Shown here: positions 27,078 to 36,059 of the stretch, one piece after another | How positions within the stretch are numbered: the first letter of the stretch is position 1 | Layout: every line of letters starts with the position of its first letter | Assembly: GCF_000016285.1 (NCBI RefSeq) | Contig: NC_011981.1 | Span: 434,001 to 498,000 of the forward strand | Source: Allorhizobium ampelinum S4 | GTDB lineage: Bacteria; Pseudomonadota; Alphaproteobacteria; Rhizobiales; Rhizobiaceae | Direction: 5' to 3' | Length of the DNA stretch: 64,000 bases | The notes under the pieces: generated by a model | The model's input: only the letters and a program-made list of their open reading frames with translations | The model's database searches: none | What the model was told of the DNA's origin: nothing | Position numbers and translations under genes: made by a program

Positions 27078-27854
27078 GGCTCTATCGCAAATTTTTAAAA
27101 GAGTTACAGAAACGGCTATCGCTGGACGCAATTATGCCGCGAGTGCGGCCAATTTCTTAATTGCTGATTGGCCAACAGTCGAAAATTTTTGCTTGCGGAG
27201 TTATTGCCAAGTTGTTTGACCCCGGCATTTCATCGATCGAGACGACATGAAGTTGCCGAGCACTTTCCTCGTCTGAAGCTGTTTCATTTCCGCGTGAAGT
27301 TGTCGCCTACGCGGTCTGGGCCTATCATCGGTTTGCTCTGAGCACGGTCGATGTGGAAGACCTTCTTGCTGAACGCGGTTTTATCGTGAGCAGGGAAACG
27401 GTTCGTCTCTGGATGAACCGCTTTGGCCGACACTTTAGCGACTGCATTTGGGGAGACCGGCCCAAGCCGAACGATAAGTGGCATATGGATGAGGCCATCA
27501 TCACGATCAGTGGGAAGAAATATTGGCTCTGGCGGGCCATTGACGCCGATGGTGACGTAAAAGCTGCGAAGCGACATCAAGCCGATACAAAGCCTGGTGC
27601 CAGATGCTGATCATCGGGCCCACAAGGGCCTGAACAGCAGAATTGAAAACGCTCACCGTCAGACCAGGAAGAGAGAGAAGATCATGGAGCGGTTCAAGTC
27701 GCCCCGCCAAGCACAGCGCTTCCTGTCAGCCCACAATCAGATAAAAACTATCTTTCGTCCCCGCCGATACAAACTCTCAGCTCGCTGCTGGCGACACGTC
27801 AGGGCAGATGCCTTCTGCCTGTGGTCCGACTACACTACAGAAATGACTGCTTGA
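27078..27854 (+). pseudogene. IS6-like insertion sequence relic with decayed transposase
   Basis: The left end at 27078 reads GGCTCTATCGCAAATTTTT, like other IS6 termini. Transposase pieces follow: FPREVVAYAVWAYHRFALS (27288), LLAERGFIVSRETVRLWMNRFG, KWHMDEAIITISGKKYWLWR with the first catalytic Asp, and then after an internal deletion DADHRAHKGLNSRIENAH and RQAQRFLSAHNQI to the stop at 27854. One frameshift before 27288 and a deletion of the second Asp region near 27560 make it inactive. No matching right end was found. The stretches 26914-27077 and 27855-28149 show nothing recognisable. Confidence 0.8.
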
Positions 27855-28149
27855 AAAGCAGCGGCTGCGCCGCCTTGCAACCAATGCAAACAACTTGGCA
27901 ATACCTCCGATACGTCTTCTAAGAAGGCCGCCGTGCCGTAGCAGGTGCAGGCTGCCCCGCAAGCGGGTGGACACGCCAAAATCTCTACGATTAAAGGTCC
28001 TATTAGTGGTCGGCTTCAAATCGTTTCGGTGTTACTCAAAAATTCGGTCATTCGAGGCATCCACTCTTCTAAAAAACCTATGCCCCATTTATGATTTTTC
28101 CGACTATACAATATCAGTCTCCACAATCATCCTGCCGAATGAATTATGA

Positions 28150-28187
28150 ATTTTACCCCACCGTTTAGCAGTACATTCGGGTAAAAT
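28150..28187. promoter_or_regulatory. Inverted repeat upstream of the PEP-mutase-family gene
   Basis: ATTTTACCC (28150-28158) and GGGTAAAAT (28179-28187) are perfect 9-base inverted arms separated by 20 bases, ending 18 bases before the GTG start at 28206. This looks like an operator for a dimeric regulator; the tandem LysR protein at 36060 is one candidate. Confidence 0.4.
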
Positions 28188-28205
28188 CTTACCGGGAGAT
28201 TGTCC

Positions 28206-29141
28206 GTGTCCTCCAAAAAATTGTCAGAATATTTGTCTGATGAAAATTTGTACTATGTCCCTGAAATATTTGACTGCATGTCAACCAAAGCCGCCGAAAT
28301 AAACGGCTTTAAAATGGTGATGATATCCAGCAGTGACTTCTCCTGTGCTTACACCGGCATTCCCGACCTCAAGCTTCTGACGGTTGACGAATATGCTGGT
28401 ATGGCGGAACGCATTACCAATATGACGGACATGCCCCTGTTCATTGATGCTGACGAGGGGTTTGGGCGCCCGTTGCAGACATTTCAAGGATGTCGGAGGC
28501 TGGCCAAGGCGGGTGCGCAGGCGATCTTGATCACGGATCTTGCCGCCAATGGCAGGCCGGGATTGTTGCCGATTGAAGAGGCCGTCTACCGGTTCCGCGC
28601 AGCCAAGGACGGGCTTGCGGGTACGGATTGCTTGCTTCTGGCCCGCTGCGACCACAGCGTTGATAACGACTTTGACGAATTTGTAGAGCGATGCAATCGT
28701 TACCTCGAAGTGGGCGCGGACATCATCTGCCCGCTGGAGCTAAATCGCTCGCAGAAGTATGGCAGCAAGATTGCAGCAGCCAAGAAGGTTGCCGAACACG
28801 TCAAAGCACCCTTCTGGTATCCCAATATGGAAAAGGAAAAGGCCGAAGACATCGCTAGCCTGCGGGAGTACGGCTATAAATTTGCAGGCGTCCATTATGC
28901 CTTTCGCGCAGCTATGCTGGCTATTCTGGACGCTGGTCGGCACGTATTTGAGAGCGGTACCAACGAGTATATCGCAACGGCGCATGATCACACGGGTTAC
29001 AAGTTTCATTATTCGCCGATGAGTGCGTTTTTTAGGGGTGGCGAGTGGGTCGATAGGGAACGCCAATACGTGTCAAACCCTGACGAGGCTTTGGCCGTGC
29101 GCCTTGAAAAACACTTCACAGGTCCGACTGACAAGTTCTGA
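28206..29141 (+). CDS. Isocitrate lyase/PEP mutase superfamily enzyme (copy 1)
   Basis: A 311-residue TIM-barrel lyase. The GTG start at 28206 is chosen because GGGAG at 28194-28198 is 7 bases away; the TTG at 28200 is too close. The Mg-binding block reads FIDADEGFGRPLQTFQ, where family members usually have DADTGYG, followed by KAGAQAILITDL. The KKCGH signature of true isocitrate lyases is absent. Related enzymes cleave C-C bonds of 2-hydroxy-diacids (methylisocitrate, dimethylmalate) or decarboxylate oxaloacetate. It stands upstream of the first Dpp-type importer; a second copy precedes the second importer. Confidence 0.85.
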   Translation: MSSKKLSEYLSDENLYYVPEIFDCMSTKAAEINGFKMVMISSSDFSCAYTGIPDLKLLTVDEYAGMAERITNMTDMPLFIDADEGFGRPLQTFQGCRRLAKAGAQAILITDLAANGRPGLLPIEEAVYRFRAAKDGLAGTDCLLLARCDHSVDNDFDEFVERCNRYLEVGADIICPLELNRSQKYGSKIAAAKKVAEHVKAPFWYPNMEKEKAEDIASLREYGYKFAGVHYAFRAAMLAILDAGRHVFESGTNEYIATAHDHTGYKFHYSPMSAFFRGGEWVDRERQYVSNPDEALAVRLEKHFTGPTDKF

Positions 29142-29361
29142 CGACATGACAGTGCCTTCGGCTGATTAAAGACCTCTTTCAGCACCGTTACAGGGGTGTT
29201 TCCTTCAATGGAGCGGGATTGAAGGCCGCTTGCGCATGCCTGAATGCCTGCAAACAGGTGAGAAGCCATCCATTGAAGGTGGCAAGAAGGAGCATTTTTA
29301 CCGTTCGATAAAAAGCCAAAATGCCGCAATCGCAATCAAAAAAATGGGGAACGAGATCGTC

Positions 29362-30933
29362 ATGAAAACGGCTATCAAACGCAGAAACTTTATCAAAGCA
29401 GGCGCATCGCTGGCCGCATTCGGCCTGTTGGGCGATTTTGCAAACCAAGCAATGGCGAAAAGTGTCGAGGGGGGCACATTAAAAATCGGCACCAGCAATG
29501 AGCTGAATTACAACATGCTGTGCTTCGCCATGACCGGTGGCCCCTACGACTATGTCTATTCCTGGCCCATTTATGAATCGCTTTTCAAACCCAATGCCAA
29601 TGGAACGATTGATCCCTGGCTTGCGGAATCGGTGGAAAGTGATGCCAAAGCGCTCACCTATACCATCCATATCCGGCGTGGCGTGACATTTTCCGATGGA
29701 TCGGTGCTGAACGCCACTGTGGTGAAATGGAATCTCGATCACTACCTGAAAGTCGGAGCAAAGCGCGTCGCCTTGCTCGGCTCCATCACGTCGGTCGATG
29801 TGTTAGACGACTATACTGTGCGCCTGGTGCTCTCAAAATGGAGTTCGTTCATTCCCGCCGCGCTGTCGCGTGAGTGCGGCTATATGTTCTCACAACAGCA
29901 CTATGAAAAATACGGCGATGACTATTGCCAGCAGCACCCGGTTGGAACCGGCCCCTTCGTATTGAAGGAATGGGTGCGGGATGTCAGCAAATCATTCGTG
30001 CGCAATGAACACTATTGGGGCGGCAAGGTTCTTCTCGAGGCCGTTCAGTATACGATCTATAATGACTCGCTGGTGGGGCAGGCGGCCCTGATGTCGGATG
30101 AAATCGACGTGATGATTGGACTGGGCCTGAATGGTGTCAAAACGCTCGCCGCCAACGGCTTTGATGCCCCGATTGAGCCATTGCAAGACCATGCGTCGCT
30201 GTTGGTGTTCAACTCCCTCAACACCAGCAATGACGATCCGATGGGCAATTTGCTGGTGCGCCAAGCCATCAGCCATGCCATCAATAGAAAATCGATCATA
30301 GAGGCAGCATTTCTGGGCTATGCCGATATTGCCAGCCAGTTTGGTATTGGCAGCCATTTCGTCAACAAGGACATTGTCGGTTACGATTACAATGTTGCCA
30401 AGGCGAAGGAACTGCTTGCGAAAGCGGGTTTCCCTCAAGGCTTCTCGACAAAAATTCAGGCCGCCGCCAGTGATACCAACAAGATCGTCCTGCAAATCAT
30501 GCAGGCCGATCTGGCCAAAGTCGGCATACAAGCCAAAATCGAATTGCTGACGGGGGCTGCTTCCAACAAGGCTGAAACCGGTTGGGGAAGCGGCATGTGG
30601 TACCACACATCCAGCGTCTATGTGGATGTGGCCATGCAAATGTCCAGCATGTTTCCAAAAGGACTCACCGGCGGTGTTCTTGGCCTGACCACCATGTTGC
30701 GCCCTGATGACGTGAGTGATGCGCTTGTACGGGCCGTATCATCCACCTCGGATGCGGAATCGGTCAAAGCGGTTGGTGAAGCCAACAAGATGATGATCGA
30801 CACCTACGCGCTCTACGTGCCCATTGCCCAATATTCGACGATTTACGTTCTCAGCAAACGCGTCAAGGCATCAGGTATCGGCGCGACCTTCTTCTCCGTT
30901 GCCTCTCTCTCCACCGCGTATCTCGACACGTGA
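29362..30933 (+). CDS. Peptide/solute ABC transporter substrate-binding protein (family 5), Tat-type signal
   Basis: A 523-residue DppA/OppA-like periplasmic protein. ATG 29362 gives a twin-arginine signal (KRRNFIKAGASLAAFGLLG), so export through Tat after folding is likely; a start at 29344 would keep the same signal. The mature part has WPIYESLFKPNANGTIDPWL and the family motif LTYTIHIRRGVTFSDGS near the N-terminus. It overlaps the first permease by 4 bases. Ligands of this family range from peptides to opines and glycosides. Confidence 0.92.
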   Translation: MKTAIKRRNFIKAGASLAAFGLLGDFANQAMAKSVEGGTLKIGTSNELNYNMLCFAMTGGPYDYVYSWPIYESLFKPNANGTIDPWLAESVESDAKALTYTIHIRRGVTFSDGSVLNATVVKWNLDHYLKVGAKRVALLGSITSVDVLDDYTVRLVLSKWSSFIPAALSRECGYMFSQQHYEKYGDDYCQQHPVGTGPFVLKEWVRDVSKSFVRNEHYWGGKVLLEAVQYTIYNDSLVGQAALMSDEIDVMIGLGLNGVKTLAANGFDAPIEPLQDHASLLVFNSLNTSNDDPMGNLLVRQAISHAINRKSIIEAAFLGYADIASQFGIGSHFVNKDIVGYDYNVAKAKELLAKAGFPQGFSTKIQAAASDTNKIVLQIMQADLAKVGIQAKIELLTGAASNKAETGWGSGMWYHTSSVYVDVAMQMSSMFPKGLTGGVLGLTTMLRPDDVSDALVRAVSSTSDAESVKAVGEANKMMIDTYALYVPIAQYSTIYVLSKRVKASGIGATFFSVASLSTAYLDT

Positions 30934-31883
30934 TCACTTATCTGTTGAAACGGCTGGCTATTGCTGGCTTCCTGATGCTGCTGGTATCCGCGCTGGTGTT
31001 TTTACTGATGCGCGGATTACCGGGCGATCCTGCGCTGATCGCACTCGGCGATTCCGCATCCGCTGATGCCATTGAGGCTTATCGCAACCGCATGGGGCTC
31101 AACGATCCCTTGATTGTGCAGTATGTTCATTGGATCACGGGCATCTTGCTGCGGTGGGATTTCGGCAAGTCGGTGCTGAACGAGCAGAATGTCTCGCTCA
31201 TGATCAGCCAAAGGCTGCCCAATACACTGACGATTGGCATTCCCTCGATCATTTTGGGGATCATTCTGGGCCTGCCGATCGGCATTTTGAGCGCAATCAC
31301 CAGAGGTACGTGGATCGATCAGAGCTTCACTCTGATTGTGAACGCTTTTCTGGGAACGCCGCGGTTTCTGGTGGCGATTTTTGGCGTCTTCATTCTCGCC
31401 TTCAAGCTGAGGCTCATTCCTCTTCAGGGCTACACGCCGCCGTGGGTGGATTTGGCGGCCTATGCGCACAAAGCGATATGGCCTGTCTTTATCAACAGCA
31501 TCTATATCTTCGCGGTTCTGGCCCGCTACACACGCTCCAACCTGCTTGAAGTGATGACGCAGGATTATATCCGAACGGCGCGCGCCAACGGCCTGTCCGA
31601 GACGCGGGTTATTTTCCGCCACGCCCTGAAAAACGGTCTGATCCCGGTTGTGACGATCATCGGGTTGCAGATGCCGCAAATTATCGCAGGCGCAGTGATT
31701 ATCGAGTCCATCTTCAACATCCCCGGCGTTGGGCAACTGGTGCTCAATGGCGTTTTAAACCGGGATTATCTGGTTGTGCAGGCGGCGGTGCTGGTGATTT
31801 CCATGGCGACAATTGCATCCAACCTGATGGTGGACCTGACCTATGCCCTGATCGATCCGCGCATAAAAAGAATGGCATGGTGA
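30930..31883 (+). CDS. Dpp/Opp-type ABC transporter permease (DppB-like)
   Basis: A 317-residue permease with about six helices, opening LLKRLAIAGFLMLLVSALVF. The usual periplasmic DPLIVQYVHWITGIL motif and the EAA loop YIRTARANGLSETRVIFRHA are present. Start overlaps the binding-protein stop; the second permease begins 7 bases after its end. Confidence 0.95.
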   Translation: MITYLLKRLAIAGFLMLLVSALVFLLMRGLPGDPALIALGDSASADAIEAYRNRMGLNDPLIVQYVHWITGILLRWDFGKSVLNEQNVSLMISQRLPNTLTIGIPSIILGIILGLPIGILSAITRGTWIDQSFTLIVNAFLGTPRFLVAIFGVFILAFKLRLIPLQGYTPPWVDLAAYAHKAIWPVFINSIYIFAVLARYTRSNLLEVMTQDYIRTARANGLSETRVIFRHALKNGLIPVVTIIGLQMPQIIAGAVIIESIFNIPGVGQLVLNGVLNRDYLVVQAAVLVISMATIASNLMVDLTYALIDPRIKRMAW

Positions 31884-31890
31884 TGCCGAT

Positions 31891-32778
31891 ATGACGAAAA
31901 CAAGCGCAACCGTAAATGAGCCTATCCAACGCAGCGCTGGCAGAATGCTGGCGGGCCGTCTTTTCGCACGTGGTTTAATCGTTCAGGCCTGCTTTGCGAT
32001 CCTTGTCCTGTTTGGGCTTTTGGCCCTGTTCGCCGATCTTGTCGCGCCTTATGACCCGAACGCGCAGGATCTCGTGGCAGCCCTGCACACGCCGTCTGCG
32101 GCCCATTGGCTTGGGCAAGACAGCCTCGGCCGTGATGTGGTGAGCCGCATCATCTATGGCGGACGTATTTCCATGGCCGTCAGTGTCATGGCAGGCATTC
32201 TGGCCGCCATTGTGGGCATTGGTTTTGGCCTGTACGCGGGCTATGTGGGTGGCAAACCCAGCCGTTTTATCATGGGCTGTACCGATGTCCTGCTCAGTGT
32301 GCCCAATCTGGTTTTTTCCCTCATTCTTGTGGCCATTCTGGGCAGTGGGGTTTTGAGCGTTGTGCTTGCCATTGGCATCGGATTCATTCCCACCTACATC
32401 CGCATGGTCAATGGGTTGGTCTTATCGTTGCGCGAGCATGACTATATTCTGGCCGCCCGTCTGATTGGTCAAAAGCCGCATTCCATTCTTTTGAGGCATC
32501 TGTTGCCCAATAGTTTTCCAACCTTGATTGTGCTGTTCACCATCAATCTGGGCAATGGCGTGCTGACGGAATCGACCCTCAGCTACCTTGGTGTTGGCAT
32601 AGGTCCACCAACGGCATCGTGGGGCAGCATGGTGTCGGATGTTTATCCCTACCTCATGAGCGCGCCGTGGCTGGTGGTCAGCCCTGCACTTTGCATCATC
32701 TTGGTAATCATTGCATTCAATGTGGTGGGTGACAGCCTGCGCGATGCGCTTGATCCTCGCTTAAAGGGGAAATTGTGA
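31891..32778 (+). CDS. Dpp/Opp-type ABC transporter permease (DppC-like)
   Basis: A 295-residue permease with the N-terminal DppC pattern (LFADLVAPYDPNAQDL, HWLGQDSLGRDVVSRIIYG). The EAA loop is YILAARLIGQKPHSILLRHL. It completes the channel with the preceding gene and overlaps the ATPase start by one base. Confidence 0.95.
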   Translation: MTKTSATVNEPIQRSAGRMLAGRLFARGLIVQACFAILVLFGLLALFADLVAPYDPNAQDLVAALHTPSAAHWLGQDSLGRDVVSRIIYGGRISMAVSVMAGILAAIVGIGFGLYAGYVGGKPSRFIMGCTDVLLSVPNLVFSLILVAILGSGVLSVVLAIGIGFIPTYIRMVNGLVLSLREHDYILAARLIGQKPHSILLRHLLPNSFPTLIVLFTINLGNGVLTESTLSYLGVGIGPPTASWGSMVSDVYPYLMSAPWLVVSPALCIILVIIAFNVVGDSLRDALDPRLKGKL

Positions 32779-33803
32779 TGACCCAGACCCCTCACTTGCT
32801 GGAGGTGAAAAACCTCAGAACATCCTTCTTCACCGAGGACGGTGAAGTGAAAGCTGTCAATGATGTTTCCTATCATCTTGATCAGGGGGAAGTGATTGCC
32901 ATTGTTGGAGAAAGTGGTTGTGGAAAGTCCATCACCCAGCTTTCTGTGATCCAGCTTGTTCAATCTCCTCCCGGCAGAATATTGGGTGGCGAGGTCATTT
33001 TCGATGGACAGTCCTTGTTGCAATACAAGCCGAAGTCCAAGGAAATGCGCTCCGTGCGCGGGGCGGGAATTGCCATGATTTTCCAAGAGCCCATGACATC
33101 CCTGAACCCTGTGCTCACCGTTGGTCAGCAGCTTTCAGAAGTCATCAAGGTCCATGCCCGTGTGAGCAAGAAACAAGCCTGGCAACGGGGAGTGAAGGCG
33201 CTTGAAGCCGTGGGCATTCCCGATCCCGCGGCGCGCATGAAAAACTATCCTTTTGAGATGAGCGGCGGCATGCGGCAACGGGTGATGATTGCCACTGCCG
33301 TTGCCTGCAATTCCAAGGTCTTGATTGCGGATGAGCCGACAACGGCGCTGGACGTGACCACGCAGGCGCAAGTCATGGAACTGTTGCTGGATTTGGTCGA
33401 TAGCCACGGAAAATCTCTGATCATCATCACCCATAATCTCGGGCTGGTATCGCGCTATGCTAAGCGCGTTTACGTGATGTATGCCGGAAAGGTTGTTGAA
33501 TCCGGCACAACCGAGCAATTGCTCACCGCGCCGAAACATCCCTATACCCAAGGGCTTCTGAACTCGATGCCAAAACTGGAAGGCAACAAGAATGATGATC
33601 TTGTTCCCATTCAGGGCGCTCCACCGCGCTTGAACGGCCTGCCGGATCAATGTGCGTTTTTGCCCAGATGTCCGGCCGCGCAAAGCCGATGCGCTGATAG
33701 TTCTTTTCCGCCCCTGCGAACAGTCGGGGCGCAAGACCATACTGCGGCTTGCCACCTTGCTGAAATGGATGCAGACAGACTGATTGCCGGAGTGCGGACA
33801 TGA
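32778..33803 (+). CDS. Dpp/Opp-type ABC transporter ATP-binding protein (DppD-like)
   Basis: A 341-residue ATPase with Walker A GESGCGKSITQLS, Q-loop FQEPMTSLNP, signature MSGGMRQRVMIATAVA and Walker B LIADEPTTALDVTTQAQ. The C-terminal oligopeptide-transporter extension has the cysteines in CAFLPRCPAAQSRC. ATG 32778 is taken rather than the GTG before it. It overlaps the second ATPase by 4 bases. Confidence 0.95.
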   Translation: MTQTPHLLEVKNLRTSFFTEDGEVKAVNDVSYHLDQGEVIAIVGESGCGKSITQLSVIQLVQSPPGRILGGEVIFDGQSLLQYKPKSKEMRSVRGAGIAMIFQEPMTSLNPVLTVGQQLSEVIKVHARVSKKQAWQRGVKALEAVGIPDPAARMKNYPFEMSGGMRQRVMIATAVACNSKVLIADEPTTALDVTTQAQVMELLLDLVDSHGKSLIIITHNLGLVSRYAKRVYVMYAGKVVESGTTEQLLTAPKHPYTQGLLNSMPKLEGNKNDDLVPIQGAPPRLNGLPDQCAFLPRCPAAQSRCADSSFPPLRTVGAQDHTAACHLAEMDADRLIAGVRT

Positions 33804-34792
33804 AAGAGCAAGTGATGTCGGATGATCCGCTGCTCGTGGTGGAAAACCTTCGGAAATATTTTCCAATCCGCCAAGGCTTTACCCGTGAAAAAATCGGCGA
33901 CATCAAAGCGGTTGATGATGTGTCGTTCAGCATCCATAAAGGGCAAACCTTTGGCCTTGTCGGCGAAAGCGGCTGTGGCAAGACCACAACGGGCAAAAGC
34001 GTGCTGGGCATCAACAACCCGGTCGAGGGAAAAATACTTTATAAAGGACGGGATCTCGCGCGGTTGAGCGAGTGCGAATTCCGCCCCTATCGCCGTGAAT
34101 TGCAACTTATTTTTCAAGACCCGTATGGTTCTCTCGATCCACGGCAATCCGCAGCATCCATTCTTGACGAAGCCATTCAATCCGGTGGCGAGGGCCTTAC
34201 GGCAGGAGAAATGCGCGCAAGGGTCCACGACCTGTTGGATATCGTTGAACTTGGAAACGCCATGGGGCGGCGCTATCCGCATGAAATGAGTGGTGGCCAA
34301 AGACAGCGTCTGGGCATAGCCCGTGCACTCGCCTGCAAGCCGGAATTGATTGTGTGCGACGAGCCAGTTTCGGCGCTTGATGTGTCCATTCAGGCGCAGA
34401 TTATCAATCTTTTCAAATCCATTCAGAAAGAGCTTGGCATAACCTACCTGTTTGTCGCTCATGATCTGGCGGTGGTCAGGCATATCAGCCACCATATCGG
34501 GGTGATGTATCTTGGGCGCCTGGTGGAGGTGACAAATGCCGAACAGCTCTATTCGGATGCCCGCCATCCCTATACCAAGGCGCTGTTATCGGCCATTCCG
34601 ATTACCGATTACTATGCCGAGCAAAAGCGGGAACGGATCGTGCTTCGCGGTGAAGTGCCAAGCCCGATGAACAAGCCATCCGGCTGTCCGTTTCATCCAC
34701 GCTGTGCGCAGGCGACAGCCGAATGCAAGGAAATCGTCCCCGAGTTACGCAGCGTTGGCCAAAACCACACAGCAGCTTGCCATCATGTCTAG
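33800..34792 (+). CDS. Dpp/Opp-type ABC transporter ATP-binding protein (DppF-like)
   Basis: A 330-residue ATPase with Walker A GESGCGKTTTGKS, Q-loop FQDPYGSLDPR, signature MSGGQRQRLGIARALA and Walker B LIVCDEPVSALDVSIQAQ. The C-terminal cysteine motif is CPFHPRCAQATAEC. It is the last gene of the first importer; the aminotransferase begins 77 bases further on. Confidence 0.95.
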   Translation: MKEQVMSDDPLLVVENLRKYFPIRQGFTREKIGDIKAVDDVSFSIHKGQTFGLVGESGCGKTTTGKSVLGINNPVEGKILYKGRDLARLSECEFRPYRRELQLIFQDPYGSLDPRQSAASILDEAIQSGGEGLTAGEMRARVHDLLDIVELGNAMGRRYPHEMSGGQRQRLGIARALACKPELIVCDEPVSALDVSIQAQIINLFKSIQKELGITYLFVAHDLAVVRHISHHIGVMYLGRLVEVTNAEQLYSDARHPYTKALLSAIPITDYYAEQKRERIVLRGEVPSPMNKPSGCPFHPRCAQATAECKEIVPELRSVGQNHTAACHHV

Positions 34793-34869
34793 CAGGATTG
34801 CATAATCAACATAAACGGTCTCAGACACGGCACACGGTGCCATCATGTGCACAGCAGAGGACAGATATC

Positions 34870-36054
34870 GTGCTTGATACGCTCACAATGCCGCCACCAG
34901 ACAAAATCCTCGCCTTGATGCCGATTTTTCGACAGGATAGCCGCAGCCACAAGCTTGATCTCGGTGTTGGCGTCTATCGTGATGCGTCGGGCATAACCCC
35001 TGTGCTGCGGGCTGTCCGAGAGGCCGAAGCGCGGATGTTACAACACCAGACCACAAAGGCTTATATTGGACCTGCGGGTGATGCACTCTATTGCGATCTC
35101 ATGACAAAACTGGTCTTTGCGGATCACGCACCAGTTGAGCGCATCCGTGCCATACAGACGCCGGGCGGGGCTGGCGCGCTGACGGTCATCTGCGGTCTGA
35201 TTGCCAAGGCAGCGCCAAACGCAACCTTGCTGGTGCCCGATCCAACATGGGTCAATCATCTATCGATCATCGAGGATAATGGTTTGGCGGTGAAACGCTG
35301 GCCCTATCTTGATCCCACCACGGGCGGAGTTGATTTCGAGGCGTTGAAGCAGACCGTTTGCTCGGCAAAAGCGGGTGACGTGATCTTGCTGCATGGTTGC
35401 TGTCATAACCCCACCGGCACGGATCTTAATCAGGCGCAATGGCGTGAACTTGGCGCACTGTTGGCTGAAAAGGGCGTCGTGCCGTTTATCGACATTGCCT
35501 ATCAGGGTTTCGGTGATGGCCTTGATGAAGATGCATTTGGCGTGCGGTACCTCGCCACCTTGGTTCCTGAAATGCTGGTTGCCTCTTCATGCTCCAAGAA
35601 TTTCGGCATCTACCGTGATCGTACAGGCGTGGCCTTTGTACTGGGCCAGACACAGAAACAGGCCGAAATTGCTGCCGCACAGATGGTGGTCAGGGCCCGT
35701 ATTGCCTATTCCATGCCCCCGGATCATGGCTCCCGCATTGTCAGCACCATCCTTCAGGATGCGGATCTATCGGCAGACTGGCGAGCAGAACTGGAGGACA
35801 TGCGCAATAACATCATCGGCCTGCGTCAAGCGCTTGCCAAGGCGTTCCAACTTAGAACCCAGAGCAACCACTATGATTTCCTTATCGCCAACAAGGGCAT
35901 GTTTTCAAAGCTGGGCGTGACACCGCAACAGGTCGAGCGATTGCGCAACGAGTTTGCAATTTACATGGTTGAGGACAGTCGTATCAACATTGCGGGGCTG
36001 CGCCACGAGCAGATCAACAATTTTGTGGAAGCGGTGGTGAGCGTGACACGCTGA
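34870..36054 (+). CDS. Aromatic/aspartate aminotransferase (class I, TyrB-like)
   Basis: A 394-residue PLP enzyme of the aspartate/aromatic aminotransferase Ib-like branch. Key segments are LDLGVGVYRDASG near the N-terminus, the tyrosine region KAYIGPAGD, HGCCHNPTGTD, and the Schiff-base lysine in SSCSKNFGIYRDRTG. The substrate-carboxylate Arg near the end (INIAGLRHEQI) is also present. GTG 34870, 8 bases after AGAGGA, is preferred to the much longer open frame that begins inside the ATPase gene. It may remove the amino group from amino acids freed by the island's amidases. It converges with the tandem LysR gene, 5 bases apart. Confidence 0.88.
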   Translation: MLDTLTMPPPDKILALMPIFRQDSRSHKLDLGVGVYRDASGITPVLRAVREAEARMLQHQTTKAYIGPAGDALYCDLMTKLVFADHAPVERIRAIQTPGGAGALTVICGLIAKAAPNATLLVPDPTWVNHLSIIEDNGLAVKRWPYLDPTTGGVDFEALKQTVCSAKAGDVILLHGCCHNPTGTDLNQAQWRELGALLAEKGVVPFIDIAYQGFGDGLDEDAFGVRYLATLVPEMLVASSCSKNFGIYRDRTGVAFVLGQTQKQAEIAAAQMVVRARIAYSMPPDHGSRIVSTILQDADLSADWRAELEDMRNNIIGLRQALAKAFQLRTQSNHYDFLIANKGMFSKLGVTPQQVERLRNEFAIYMVEDSRINIAGLRHEQINNFVEAVVSVTR

Positions 36055-36059
36055 AACGC

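Noticed and set aside
28206..29141. Glyoxylate-cycle isocitrate lyase
   Set aside because: Too short and without the KKCGH signature; belongs to the wider PEP-mutase group.
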